Origin: a virus
Virus record (IMG/VR): IMGVR_UViG_3300012351_000008
Coordinates: 1 to 64,000 of that record
Strand: one strand, 5' to 3'
Length of the DNA stretch: 64,000 bases
Shown here: positions 47,887-57,387 of the stretch, piece by piece
Position numbering within the stretch: the first letter of the stretch is position 1
How the letters are laid out: every line of letters begins with the position of its first letter
Notes under the pieces: generated by a model
Told to the model about the DNA's origin: nothing
Databases searched by the model: none
Seen by the model: the letters and a program-made list of their open reading frames with translations, nothing else
Translations under genes and position numbers: made by a program

Positions 47887-50589
47887 CTATCTAAACTTAG
47901 CAGTCAATACACCGTCACGATAGGTCGTTGCCGCAATGACGTTGTTACGGAAGGTTGCGAAGATGACACCGTCACGGAAAGTTGCCGTGACAACTCCACT
48001 GTGGAACAACGCAGATATAACGCCATCACGAAAGGTTGCTTGAAGGATAACTTGTGCAATGAATTGTGGTGGCAGTTCCGCAGTCTGGAATGTCTCAATA
48101 ATTGTGAGCAAATCAGTCCACCTGATTTGCTCTGCCGCCAGTAATTGATCAAGCGCGGTCTGCAGTTCTAGCGAAATGAAGGTGCTGATAATCCGCATAC
48201 CATCCGAGACGATGAGCACATCACTGGTAGATATGCCGCTAGATGACACTGAGAGGTCGCTGAGTATGGTTGTGTCGATAGGGAGGTATCTATCAGTAAG
48301 CAGGTCTGTATCACTCGCTACGAGCGGCTCAGTCGTACTCATTAACAGTGCATAGGATGCGGTATCAATGGCGATCAATCCATCAACCGGCCACCTTTGC
48401 ATATTGCTAAAATCGCTGGAGGTCAAGGTATCAGTTGGGAGCGTTTTGTCAATTGCCAGGATGGAATCAACTGTCGCAAGGCTCTCGGTTTGTATTGTGC
48501 CTGACACCATTACGTATGTATCCGTTACAGTTAGATTATCCACAAACGTCATCTGATTGTTGGTGACGCTCGTTATAACTTGTGTCCAGACGGCACTATC
48601 ACTTACACTGAGCGCATCAGTTGTATTGTATCCATCTATCTCCAGAGGCGTAGAGGTTGCTGTAAACCCATCAAAAAGGATACTTCCATCCGTGGAAAGT
48701 GAGGTATCGGCAATGGTCAGTGCATCAACCGGCCTGGCCGTGTCCATCGCAATAACACTATCCACAATGCTGCTTGGCTCTGTGAATAACCCACTTTCAA
48801 CACCCAAAACAACGTCTGCAACACTGTTGGCATCAGTGAATAACCCAACAGTTGTTGAGAGGATGTTCTCAGTGACAGAGAGCACATCGAGAGGAGTGGT
48901 ACGCTCTATGTAGAGCGTGGTGTCACTCACTGTAAGAAGATCAATTCCCCATGCTTGCAGGTTCCCAAGATCAGTAATGGTCAGTGTATCAGCAACACCT
49001 GCGCCATCTGTTATGAGCACAGTATCAGTAACAGCAAGTCCATCAGTCGGAATGGCTACCTGAATAACGCTAAGGGCGTCGGTAACAACAAGGTCATCTT
49101 CAAACGTCATCAGATTCGTGTTGACGCCTAGACTGACCTGTGTCCAGACCGCGCTATCACTGATGAGATTCACTTCATTTTGTACGATTGGGAAATCAAT
49201 CGTACCAGCAAAAGCACGCATCACCCAGTTTTGTGTCGGTGGGAGATTGCTCAGGATAAGCGTGTAGAATGGGCTATCGGCATTTGTGAGCGCTTCAGCC
49301 CGTATCGTTGTATCGGTTATCAGCGCCGCATCTACAACACTGTTACTATCAATCAGCACCGTGCTATCAGTAAACAGTGCCGTCTCTGTACCAGTAAGCG
49401 CATCAAGCGAGAGGGCCATTGAGATGGCAAACAATGTATCAACACCTGAGAGTGCGTCTATGGATAGGGCAACCGTTGTGTTGAATACTGTGTCTGTAAG
49501 AGTGAGTGTGTCAATAAATAGGGCTACATTTATTGTGAGGGGCGTGCTATCAGAGGCTACAAGCGCGTCCACCAGCGATGCACTATCACTAGCCAGTGTG
49601 GTATCTATAGCGGTTAACGCATCAACAGGAATGACATTATCAGCAACAAGTACCGTATCGGCAATGGTCAGTGCATCAACCGGCCATGCTTGTATCTCTC
49701 CTCTATCAGTAATTGTATTGGCATCAATTGACAGTGCCGTATCAGTTTGCAGAAGTGTATCGCCAACAGCAAGAGTCTCTATACTCAGGTAAGTCGTTGT
49801 CTGGACCAGCGTATCAGTAGCACTTAAACCATTATCCTGCGGCCAGTTCAGTACGTTCTCAAAATCCTGTACATATATTCCTGCAGCGTAGTGTGTAGCA
49901 ACCTGAGTACTGTTGAGTGCTTTGCGATACACAACAGCTTCATTGATGTTCCCTGTAAAAGTGTCATTGACTGTGAATGGATAGGTTGCTGGTGTTGGGT
50001 TGCTGGTGATCGCTTGCGATGTTGAAAGCACACCATCAACATAAAATAAAATTGAAGCACCGTCAAAGACACCAACAAGGTGATGCCATTTATTAACGGC
50101 AAGTGAGTTATCATACCCAAAGGCATAGGTGGAAGAGTTACTTAATTGTGCAATTAAGAAGAGTGCCGAATTCGTTGGGGCAGTCGTCAAATACATCCAG
50201 CACTCGACACTCCAGACGGGCCAGCCAGTAGGATCGAGAGTAATCGGAGAAGTTACTTCTCCCCCAGAGGAAAACCCTATAGAAGTTTCGCTGCTACTAG
50301 CAATGGCTCCAGGTTGATTATAGGAAATCCCTGAAGAGCTATAAGAAGCATTTTGGCTATTGAGGCTAGAATCAATAGCAACTAAACCAGAAGATTCATT
50401 CAGACGGTAATAGGCAGCAGGCACGTCTGAGAGAATCGTTGCCGCATAATTTGCCAGTGCATCCTGAAAAATCATCCGGTTGTTTACAGGATAATCGAGT
50501 GTAGCCGCAAAAGAGCGAATATCCCAATGCCCTGCTAAAAGGTCTGTATCAATTGTACCAGCGAAGGCGCGTTCAATCCATGTTGGCAT
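47887..50589 (-). CDS. LamG-containing fibre protein with long SIDALT-type repeats, 900 aa
   Basis: Residues about 60-235 form a LamG jelly roll (VWSVECWMYLTTAPTNSALF; WHHLVGVFDGASILFYVDG). Residues about 255-820 are dozens of 17-20-residue repeats with core D(A/T)L-x-x-x-DT, probably a fibre shaft. The C-terminus has five nine-residue repeats (TFRDGVISA, LFHSGVVTA, TFRDGVIFA ...). It should be a receptor-binding or side-fibre protein. Antisense open frames at 48.5-49.8 kb are shadows of these repeats. Confidence 0.75.
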   Translation of the reverse strand: MPTWIERAFAGTIDTDLLAGHWDIRSFAATLDYPVNNRMIFQDALANYAATILSDVPAAYYRLNESSGLVAIDSSLNSQNASYSSSGISYNQPGAIASSSETSIGFSSGGEVTSPITLDPTGWPVWSVECWMYLTTAPTNSALFLIAQLSNSSTYAFGYDNSLAVNKWHHLVGVFDGASILFYVDGVLSTSQAITSNPTPATYPFTVNDTFTGNINEAVVYRKALNSTQVATHYAAGIYVQDFENVLNWPQDNGLSATDTLVQTTTYLSIETLAVGDTLLQTDTALSIDANTITDRGEIQAWPVDALTIADTVLVADNVIPVDALTAIDTTLASDSASLVDALVASDSTPLTINVALFIDTLTLTDTVFNTTVALSIDALSGVDTLFAISMALSLDALTGTETALFTDSTVLIDSNSVVDAALITDTTIRAEALTNADSPFYTLILSNLPPTQNWVMRAFAGTIDFPIVQNEVNLISDSAVWTQVSLGVNTNLMTFEDDLVVTDALSVIQVAIPTDGLAVTDTVLITDGAGVADTLTITDLGNLQAWGIDLLTVSDTTLYIERTTPLDVLSVTENILSTTVGLFTDANSVADVVLGVESGLFTEPSSIVDSVIAMDTARPVDALTIADTSLSTDGSILFDGFTATSTPLEIDGYNTTDALSVSDSAVWTQVITSVTNNQMTFVDNLTVTDTYVMVSGTIQTESLATVDSILAIDKTLPTDTLTSSDFSNMQRWPVDGLIAIDTASYALLMSTTEPLVASDTDLLTDRYLPIDTTILSDLSVSSSGISTSDVLIVSDGMRIISTFISLELQTALDQLLAAEQIRWTDLLTIIETFQTAELPPQFIAQVILQATFRDGVISALFHSGVVTATFRDGVIFATFRNNVIAATTYRDGVLTAKFR

Positions 50590-50638
50590 ACTACGCTCCT
50601 TCTACCCGATACACTCTAGTCAAAAACTATTACCTCTT

Positions 50639-51136
50639 CTAAGTCCCGATTAAAGATGCGGAAAAAGTAAACGAGGGACTTGTTCCTGTTATCACCCAGC
50701 GCAGCCTGATAACAGTTCCTATACTTTGTGCTATAGCACATCCTGGACCTATAGAAGTGCTGACCATTGCTACTGCGGTTTGTGGTGGACTCTGCCAAAG
50801 TGGATAGTAAATACCATCCACTCCTTTCCTGTCCACATAAAATACTGCCGTTGGTGTTACTGTTCCAGAAATGACTGTAATATTGATGTCAACAGAAACT
50901 TCTCCATAGGCAGTAACAGCTAAATCAGCACTATTCCCATTTGTTGTTTGAGCAGCACTGACCTGGTTCAATAAACTTGCCGACGCCTCCTGGAAAACTG
51001 CCGCTGCTGATTGATTACTTGAGCCATCAGTGTTGGTAATTACTGAGCCTTGCAGGGCTACAAAACCAACACCCGGAACATATGTTTGTGCGATAGGGAC
51101 ATTGCCAGAGTCCCTAATTGATGATCCAAATGCCAC
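50639..51136 (-). CDS. Virion fibre-region protein, 165 aa
   Basis: Ser/Ala-rich with a beta-sandwich-like middle (VSVDINITVISGTVTPTAVF; DGIYYPLWQSPPQTAVAMV). No charge clusters. Likely a fibre or decoration protein. No family recognised. Confidence 0.6.
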   Translation of the reverse strand: MAFGSSIRDSGNVPIAQTYVPGVGFVALQGSVITNTDGSSNQSAAAVFQEASASLLNQVSAAQTTNGNSADLAVTAYGEVSVDINITVISGTVTPTAVFYVDRKGVDGIYYPLWQSPPQTAVAMVSTSIGPGCAIAQSIGTVIRLRWVITGTSPSFTFSASLIGT

Positions 51137-51171
51137 TTATACGCCTCCTCACTAGTTAGTGTTAACACTAA

Positions 51172-52500
51172 CTATTCTTCTGTGAATTCCATATACACAT
51201 CGATAGAGCCTCCGGTTACCAATGCGCTTGCAACAACAGCAAAGTACTGCGTTGTGCCTCTTAGGATAGGAGCCTGCGCCGGGCGAATACCAAAATCCCA
51301 GGTAACAGGATTTCCCGCAACTGTCGTTAAATTGCAGCAGAGCTTTCCTGTTCGCACCGTACCTACGACTGTTCCTGTGGTTGGAGCAACGGTATAGATG
51401 GAAGCCACAGCCGTACCAGCCGCATTTGTACTGTCGTGTGGTGTGATAACAGGCGCAGTCCCCGTTGTTCCTGCTGACGGTGCGGAGGACCATTTCACCA
51501 GAGAAATATCTATCGTCACTGCCGTTGTGCCAATACCACTCACATCGCACTTTGTTAGGCGGATAGTTTTCGTAGAGCTTCCTTGCAAAACAAACAAGGC
51601 ACCAGCCGTAGTGGCCTGCACAATAGGTACTGAAGAAGCACTATACGTTGGTTTCGCACCATCGTTAGAAGGAGTAACCTGAGCACTTCCCCCAATCGTG
51701 ACTGTTTGCTGTCTCCATGGGTATGTGGCATCTGAAACCTGAAAACTGTTTTTAGCGGTGTCTGCTAAAGTGACGGTATTCACCTGAAGGACACCGCTAC
51801 TACCAGGACCAGTGGAACCAGCAATAGCGGTGAATTTTATTGGGAGTATGTTGACATCCGGGCCTGGAGCACCTGTAGTTGTTTGAGCGACCACATTATC
51901 GTTTCCGTCAATAGCCCAAATAATGTTATCACCCTTATAGTACATATAGTACTTATGCGTGTTGGAGTCTGTAGGCTGTTTATTATTGCCACTAGATGAA
52001 AGGTCTTGAACAACCACGCGAGTACCTGATTGATACGTAATCGCAAACAGCTTGCCAGCCGTGGTCACTTCGAAGCCTGCCGCATTGGTTAATGGGGCTG
52101 CTGCTGTTGGTGATCCAGGGGATGTTCCAAGGCCCCAAAAGAAATATTGATTGGCGACGACCGGATACGTAATATTAATACCTGTGTAGAACATTAACCA
52201 ACCAGGGTTGACCGGGGCAAACGTTGCAACACTTTCCAGGTAAGAATAACCATTAGCTGTTGTACCAGTGCCAAGCGTCGTATTCGTTAATGCATTAGAG
52301 GCTGCGACTCCACCGCCTGAAGCTGTTGGTGATTTCCAGCGGTTTGTTACATCTAAGGTAGAGGTATCGAACCCATCCTGGAATAACTGCGTTGGTTCCA
52401 GAGCAGCCCGGATATATCCCGGCGCAAAAATAGAAACCGGGTACGTATTTGTTGAATCGATAATATTGACCGATGGTGGTGTCTGTGATGGAACTGGCAT
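51172..52500 (-). CDS. Virion protein paralogous to 58532-59866, 442 aa
   Basis: Residues about 28-265 (LEPTQLFQDGFDTSTLDVTN ... GAPGPDVNILPIKFTAIAG) match the other gene almost residue for residue and look like a LamG/concanavalin-type sandwich. The C-terminal 170 residues differ. One copy sits beside fibres, the other beside the capsid, so they may be decoration or fibre proteins binding sugars. Confidence 0.7.
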   Translation of the reverse strand: MPVPSQTPPSVNIIDSTNTYPVSIFAPGYIRAALEPTQLFQDGFDTSTLDVTNRWKSPTASGGGVAASNALTNTTLGTGTTANGYSYLESVATFAPVNPGWLMFYTGINITYPVVANQYFFWGLGTSPGSPTAAAPLTNAAGFEVTTAGKLFAITYQSGTRVVVQDLSSSGNNKQPTDSNTHKYYMYYKGDNIIWAIDGNDNVVAQTTTGAPGPDVNILPIKFTAIAGSTGPGSSGVLQVNTVTLADTAKNSFQVSDATYPWRQQTVTIGGSAQVTPSNDGAKPTYSASSVPIVQATTAGALFVLQGSSTKTIRLTKCDVSGIGTTAVTIDISLVKWSSAPSAGTTGTAPVITPHDSTNAAGTAVASIYTVAPTTGTVVGTVRTGKLCCNLTTVAGNPVTWDFGIRPAQAPILRGTTQYFAVVASALVTGGSIDVYMEFTEE

Positions 52501-52513
52501 ATTTCCTCCCTAT

Positions 52514-54163
52514 CTATGCATGATACCACTTAGATACACTACTATCCCATTTAAAGAACATACATCTATTAGCAGCAATCACTGCTGATACACCATCAGC
52601 CACGTTACTTGTGCCAACAACTGCAAACGTAACAGTAAAAGCGCTTTCGTTCGTAACAACGCATTCCTGACCTACTATCGTTCCAGCTTGCATAATTACT
52701 CCAGTAACATTGCCGGTCGGTGCAACGCGTGCCTCTCCTATATTCGCAGTTGTTATGGTGCCAGCAGTGGCAATGGCTGCCGCACTCGCGCTTTGTCCAG
52801 TAGCCAGAACACCACTTGATGTGATATTTCCTGTACTGGCATCAAGATTATATTTAAGAGTCGACCCATTATCAGAGTAGCCGCTAAACGCGAAGCCGTT
52901 CTTGAGTTGGAACACGGAATCATAGGTATCAAGGGAAAAAAGGACAGACCCGGAATTATTGATAACTTGTAGACCATAGAAGCTCCCATTGCCAATTTGG
53001 AAAAATCCACCCTTGCCCGGTGTTCCGTCAGAAGTGACCCCATTCATTTTGAGGTATCCGCTCGAACCTCCTACTGGATAACCGCTATTGCTAAAAATGC
53101 CTGTCCCGGCAGTTTGATAGGCATTTATCTCGTAGACATTCCCTGTAGTATTTCTTTCGTCAAGTACACCTGTATTGCAGCTAAACGATTTCCCTGAGAT
53201 ATTGCAGATATTAGCTGTAGCAGCAGTTGTTACCCCTGCCGATTGGAATGTTTGACTCGTGTACGGAGTTTGCCCTGCGGCCTGCCCAAATTGAATACCA
53301 CGTCCTTGTCGAGTTGCGTCTCCAGTACTTCCAACTTCAAGATTTACTGCCTGGCAATCATTTGCCAGGAGTACAAGGGCACACGTATCGGACCCTTCAA
53401 TCTGGCAGCTTGTGAGAATAAGTTCAGATGATTCATTGAGCAAAGTTACCGCGCTGACACCAGTTGGCGTTGCCCAGAAGTGACAGTGGCTCATTCTCAG
53501 TGCAATACAGTTCGGGGCAATATGCACAACATGCGAACCGCTTGCGAAACCAGAGACAGCATCCCACTGCATGTCGGTTGGACCACCTATTTCGATAGCC
53601 ATTCCGTTACAGTCATGAGACATAACATCATACCAATGTGGCATAAAAGCGTTATTTGGTGCAGTTGGGTTCGCACTTGCATACCAATCTAACAAGATAT
53701 TTCCACTGTATCCACTGCGTATCTCAACATGCTCAAAGATATGCCCATACCCGTAACAGCGTATAGGATAACTTGGTCCCGCTGTCTGGTTGGCTTTATT
53801 GCCATCCAGCGTCAGATCACGAAATCCCCAATAATTTGTACCCGTTGAAGAACCAGCCCCGTTTACCCCTGCAAGATTGATGTTTGCTGTGTTTGCACTG
53901 AAAAGGTCGGCATTTGCTCCGTTTTTTAATTTAATGGTAGTGACACCTTCTCCTGCACCTACATATTGCACATTGGCTTTTATTGCCTGGTTCGTACTAA
54001 TGTAAGTACCCGGAGGAAAGAAGAGTATACCCCCTGCTACCGCAACAGCCGTATTCGCCGCAGCAATGGCTGTGGTATCATCTGTTGAACCGTCACCAAG
54101 AGCACCGTAGTCCTTCACATTGGTGAAAAAACTATTCTTTTGTTGAAATAACCATACAGGCAT
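52514..54163 (-). CDS. Tailspike with pectate-lyase-3 beta-helix, 549 aa
   Basis: The N-terminus NVKDYGALGDGSTDDTTAIA is the signature of Pfam Pectate_lyase_3, followed by a right-handed beta-helix (GGILFFPPGTYIS; VGAGEGVTTIKLKNGANADL). The C-terminal 100 residues are a Thr/Ala trimerisation-like domain. It should degrade or bind host surface polysaccharide. Confidence 0.85.
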   Translation of the reverse strand: MPVWLFQQKNSFFTNVKDYGALGDGSTDDTTAIAAANTAVAVAGGILFFPPGTYISTNQAIKANVQYVGAGEGVTTIKLKNGANADLFSANTANINLAGVNGAGSSTGTNYWGFRDLTLDGNKANQTAGPSYPIRCYGYGHIFEHVEIRSGYSGNILLDWYASANPTAPNNAFMPHWYDVMSHDCNGMAIEIGGPTDMQWDAVSGFASGSHVVHIAPNCIALRMSHCHFWATPTGVSAVTLLNESSELILTSCQIEGSDTCALVLLANDCQAVNLEVGSTGDATRQGRGIQFGQAAGQTPYTSQTFQSAGVTTAATANICNISGKSFSCNTGVLDERNTTGNVYEINAYQTAGTGIFSNSGYPVGGSSGYLKMNGVTSDGTPGKGGFFQIGNGSFYGLQVINNSGSVLFSLDTYDSVFQLKNGFAFSGYSDNGSTLKYNLDASTGNITSSGVLATGQSASAAAIATAGTITTANIGEARVAPTGNVTGVIMQAGTIVGQECVVTNESAFTVTFAVVGTSNVADGVSAVIAANRCMFFKWDSSVSKWYHA

Positions 54164-54166
54164 AAT

Positions 54167-54355
54167 TTACGCTATCTGCACCGTCCCTATATATCCAGTC
54201 ATACCCTGAGCTGTTGCCAGATCAGCCGGTGCCGGATTGACCCAATGCCACACGTATGCGGTATCAGTCCCGCGCACAAGCTCAGTGCCGTCCAGATCAT
54301 TCATGGCAACACGGACGGCATGGTTCATAGCAGTGATCAGAATATATTCAGTCAT
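54167..54355 (-). CDS. Small paralogue A of a 62-aa pair
   Basis: MTEYILITAMNHAVRVAMND ... GMTGYIGTVQIA is clearly similar along its length to the upstream 62-residue gene (54450-54638). Possibly small fibre/tailspike chaperones. A terminator lies between the two. Confidence 0.7.
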   Translation of the reverse strand: MTEYILITAMNHAVRVAMNDLDGTELVRGTDTAYVWHWVNPAPADLATAQGMTGYIGTVQIA

Positions 54356-54381
54356 GAAATGCTTCTTTCCTCACATAAAAC

Positions 54382-54412
54382 AAAAAACACCACAACTAGC
54401 GAACTAGTGTGG
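54382..54412 (-). terminator. Hairpin/U-tract between the paired small genes
   Basis: On the minus strand CCACACTAG/CTAGTTGTGG (54404-54412, 54390-54399, one bulge) around TTCG, then TTTTTTG. Preceded by ACGAGCCATTGC. Confidence 0.85.
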
Positions 54413-54449
54413 CGCAATGGCTCGTAAAATAAACTATGCTGGCAACCGG

Positions 54450-54638
54450 TTAACTCACTTGCACTTTTCCGATGTAACCAGTCATACCCTCAACATCGGT
54501 TAAATCAGTCGAGGATGGATTGAACCAGTCCCAACAAATAAAGGTGGACTGGGCCGCAATAAGCTCAGGACTACTAAGCGCATTCATTGCTGAGATGACG
54601 GTGCTGTCGTTCAAGGTCACGATGATATATTCAGCCAT
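54450..54638 (-). CDS. Small paralogue B of a 62-aa pair
   Basis: MAEYIIVTLNDSTVISAMNA ... GMTGYIGKVQVS. ATG 54638 with AGGAGAT upstream; the longer frame to 54767 crosses the endonuclease promoter and is rejected. Same length and motif order as 54167-54355. Confidence 0.7.
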   Translation of the reverse strand: MAEYIIVTLNDSTVISAMNALSSPELIAAQSTFICWDWFNPSSTDLTDVEGMTGYIGKVQVS

Positions 54639-54713
54639 AAAGAAATATCTCCTGTAGTGTGTTAATTGCCGGGAAAAGACGAAGAGATAATAGGCATGTA
54701 AAAGCACGTAAAG

Positions 54714-54742
54714 TTGCTTGTAGAGCCGTTTTGTGGTATACT
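54714..54742 (+). promoter_or_regulatory. Promoter of the homing endonuclease
   Basis: TTGCTT (54714-54719), 17 bases, TATACT (54737-54742) with extended TGG. Gives the plus-strand endonuclease its own transcription against the late operon. Confidence 0.65.
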
Positions 54743-54819
54743 TGAGGTACATATTGTTGAGGCCCACAGGTACTCGAAATACCTATGAGCCGGTGATACA
54801 TCTGGATTGGAGATGCATC

Positions 54820-56157
54820 GTGACTACTATACTCGATTCTACCAGTGAACAACAACCCCGGAGCGACTTTTACACATACATGTTGCGCAGACCCGCTGGC
54901 CCTGATACCCCTCCTGAGATAATCTTTCCCGATGGCACTGTTCCCTTTTATATTGGAAAGGGGCATGGAAGACGTATTAAAGGTCATGAAATGTGTGCTC
55001 AAAAGAGAGAAGACTGCCGACACATTTCTTGTAGAGTTATTCGTAAAGTTTGGCGTGAAGATGGTGAAATAGTTTCTGATAAGATGGAAGAACATCTTAC
55101 AGAAGTAGAAGCATTTAAGCAAGAAAAAAGCTGGATTGCATATGGACGTAAAATTGGATGGCCCTTGAGAAACCTGACTGATGGTGGAGAAGGTACCTCT
55201 GGATATAAGACTGCCCCTGCTCAGATTGAAAGACACCGACAACAGATGAAAGAACTGTTTTCTGCGTCTGAGAGGGTTGAAAATCAACGCCAAATAATGT
55301 TGCAATATTGGGAGGAACATCCAGAGATACGTGAACAATACCGCATCAAATGCGCTGATCCTGTTGCGCGTGCTAAACTCGGAGAACCCAACATTGGCAA
55401 CGCATACAACGCTAAATCTTATGAAGGTTTTATGAATCCTCTGGGAGAGGTCTTCATAGGCATTTTTAATCTTGCTCAATTTGCCAGAGAACATAACCTT
55501 GACAGGGTTCATTTGGGTGAAGTAGATCAGGGAACCCGCATTTCTCACAAAGGCTGGACACGCTACCCACCGTTGGAACGAGAGGAGAAACCACCGACTT
55601 ATGCAAAATCGGGATTCAAGTCCCCTGATGGAACTATCTATGAGGCTGAAGTCGTTCCAAACCTTACTAGCTTTTGTGCGCAGCATGGACTGGAAAGAAG
55701 GTGTATGGGACAACTTGGGAAGGGCGAACTTCATTCCTACAAAGGCTGGACACGTCACCCAGAGATCAAGCCAGAAAGAGATTATCATAACACCTATACA
55801 GGCCCATCTTTGATAAGCCCTGAAGGTGTTATCTATACCCCTGAAATGATTGATAATCTGACTCAATTTTCTCTCACTCATAGTTTGCAAACGAGCAATA
55901 TGTCATTAGTTGCTCAAGGTAAACAAGTTGCACACAAAGGCTGGACACGCTACCCACCGCTTGAAAAGCCATCTAAGTATATTCCTGTCAAATCTCCTAA
56001 TGGAACGATCTATACCATTGATAATATGTCCGAATTTTGCCGCCAACACGGACTTCATAGTAGTGCTATGTCAGCAGTAAATCTTGGCAAACTACCATCT
56101 TATAAGGGATGGACTAGGTGTGATCCTGATGTTACTCAGCCGCCCCTGTTTGAATAG
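54820..56157 (+). CDS. GIY-YIG homing endonuclease with four NUMOD-like repeats
   Basis: 445 residues from GTG 54820 (GGAG 7 bases upstream). GIY-YIG domain at about 16-110: FYTYMLRR, PFYIGKGHGRR (Y44, G46, R51), H56, and an acidic helix EAFKQEKSW for the metal Glu. Four modules of about 60 residues follow, each with (S)P-x-G-x-I/V-Y/F, a helix with L/F-x-x-F, and ending KGWTR at 244, 308, 374 and 429, like NUMOD DNA-binding repeats. It is the only plus-strand gene in the late region and ends 30 bases from exon 2 of the intron-split gene. Confidence 0.88.
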   Translation: MTTILDSTSEQQPRSDFYTYMLRRPAGPDTPPEIIFPDGTVPFYIGKGHGRRIKGHEMCAQKREDCRHISCRVIRKVWREDGEIVSDKMEEHLTEVEAFKQEKSWIAYGRKIGWPLRNLTDGGEGTSGYKTAPAQIERHRQQMKELFSASERVENQRQIMLQYWEEHPEIREQYRIKCADPVARAKLGEPNIGNAYNAKSYEGFMNPLGEVFIGIFNLAQFAREHNLDRVHLGEVDQGTRISHKGWTRYPPLEREEKPPTYAKSGFKSPDGTIYEAEVVPNLTSFCAQHGLERRCMGQLGKGELHSYKGWTRHPEIKPERDYHNTYTGPSLISPEGVIYTPEMIDNLTQFSLTHSLQTSNMSLVAQGKQVAHKGWTRYPPLEKPSKYIPVKSPNGTIYTIDNMSEFCRQHGLHSSAMSAVNLGKLPSYKGWTRCDPDVTQPPLFE

Positions 56158-56187
56158 CAGAATTTATCAGTCATAATTATTCTATAT

Positions 56188-57348
56188 CTACAATTTAATT
56201 GTGACTGAAACTGAAATATTGTTACTATTGTTGCAAATCATGGATGTGTTCACCTCATGTGCCACAAAATTACCTACAAAGTTACCTGTTGTCGTATTTG
56301 TGGCACCAGACGCCACATTCGTAATCCACGCATCGGTGTAGCTCAATACATTTGTTACTCACTCCTAAGAGTGGGGCTAATCGTTTCTGTTCCGTTAGCC
56401 TCTCTGGTTTCTTTGTTAGGTCATTTCCCAGAGTTCAGACTGTATCTTGGCTTTCGCCCCTGCATTCAGTCGTTCGCGGGTTTGGTGCTACTCTTCATTT
56501 GAGCAATCTTCCTGAACCAAACTTCCGTCGGGATTATCTGCCTCCAGACTTTCCCCGATATAGCAAGTGTTTCATGCTAGCTCATGTTATGCGACCAGCA
56601 AGCGGCAGCTATGTTTACCGTTTGTTGCGGAACCTCCATTTGTTGCATTGGCAAATGTAAATGAAATTACAAGTGAACGGTTGCCTGCACCTGTAGTGGC
56701 AGTATAAACGAACGCGCCTGCTGAAAGGTTGCCACTATACGACTCAACCGGCGTAGTTGCATTCACCTTCAAGTTACCGTTAGTTGGGTTTTCACCAACA
56801 TTCGGCAGTGGTACAACGTTCGTGCCAATGGCATATGCAGCATTGCTTGTGTATGAAACAGTAGTTAATGCTGTTGCAGCTTGTGATGCTGATGCATTCA
56901 TGCTGACAACTTGAGTCTGAGCTGTCCCGTATCCTACTGTTAGCTGTGTTACCGTACTTGAAATTGGGGCCGGGTAGTCCAAAGAGATAGCTGCTGGAAT
57001 AGCTGCTACTGCCAGAGAAATCACACTTGTCTGCCCGTTCGTAAGTGCAGTTGTGAGTGTTGTGCTCCCTGAATTGTTGTTGATGTACAGGTTGTTCCAC
57101 TGGCTAGAGTTGGAAGCGGCAGCAATGGCAGAGGCAAGGATATTGATTGCGCCCTTGTCAGTTATTACGTTTTTGGTTATTTCGCGCTTCCTGATCTCGC
57201 CTGTTTTCGGGTCCCACTGCTTCCACTCCCAAATACCGGTAGGTGCTCCGTGTGTCTCTACCATGTCACACAGTTCAGTGAAACCGCGAGGCCGTACTGA
57301 TGTGCAACGCCAGTACTCAGGGATATTGATAAGCTCTTGAGTTGGCAT
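56188..57348 (-). CDS. Virion structural protein split by a group I intron
   Basis: Exon 1 is 56617-57348 (TTG 57351 is an alternative start) and exon 2 is 56188-56343; splicing joins ...ATNG to SYTDAWITNV. Spliced length is about 295 residues. The N-terminal 75 residues (IWEWKQWDPKTGEIRKREIT) resemble phage proteins that bind the head-tail region; the remainder is beta-rich, ending SVSVTIKL. Without splicing the frame stops 8 codons into the intron. It lies among connector and fibre genes, so it is a virion component of unknown exact role. Confidence 0.85.
56344..56616 (-). ncRNA. Group I self-splicing intron, 273 nt, no internal ORF
   Basis: Minus-strand core: P4 UCGGG/CCCGA, P6 GUUUGGU/ACCAAAC, P7 GACUG/CAGUC, P8 GGC-GAAA-GCC; R-like ACGACTGAATGC (56462-56473), S-like AAGATACAGTC (56438-56448). 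P1: exon CAAACGGU with intron GCCGCUUG, one mismatch and the required U.G at the splice site. P10: UAGCU just 5' of that guide pairs with exon 2 AGCUA. The intron ends in G. P9-type stems CUCUGG/CCAGAG and GGCUAA/UUAGCC follow S. Confidence 0.92.
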
Positions 57349-57387
57349 CAAATGAATACTCCTTCCACGATGTGGATGAGTGACGAA

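Noticed and set aside
48557-49792. Plus-strand open frames opposite the fibre repeats
   Set aside because: Low-complexity Ser/Thr/Val frames created by the repetitive sense strand; no start signals.
54631-55890. Long minus-strand open frame (419 codons) opposite the homing endonuclease
   Set aside because: It is antisense to the repeat modules, has no SD or recognisable domain, and the plus frame has clear GIY-YIG motifs.
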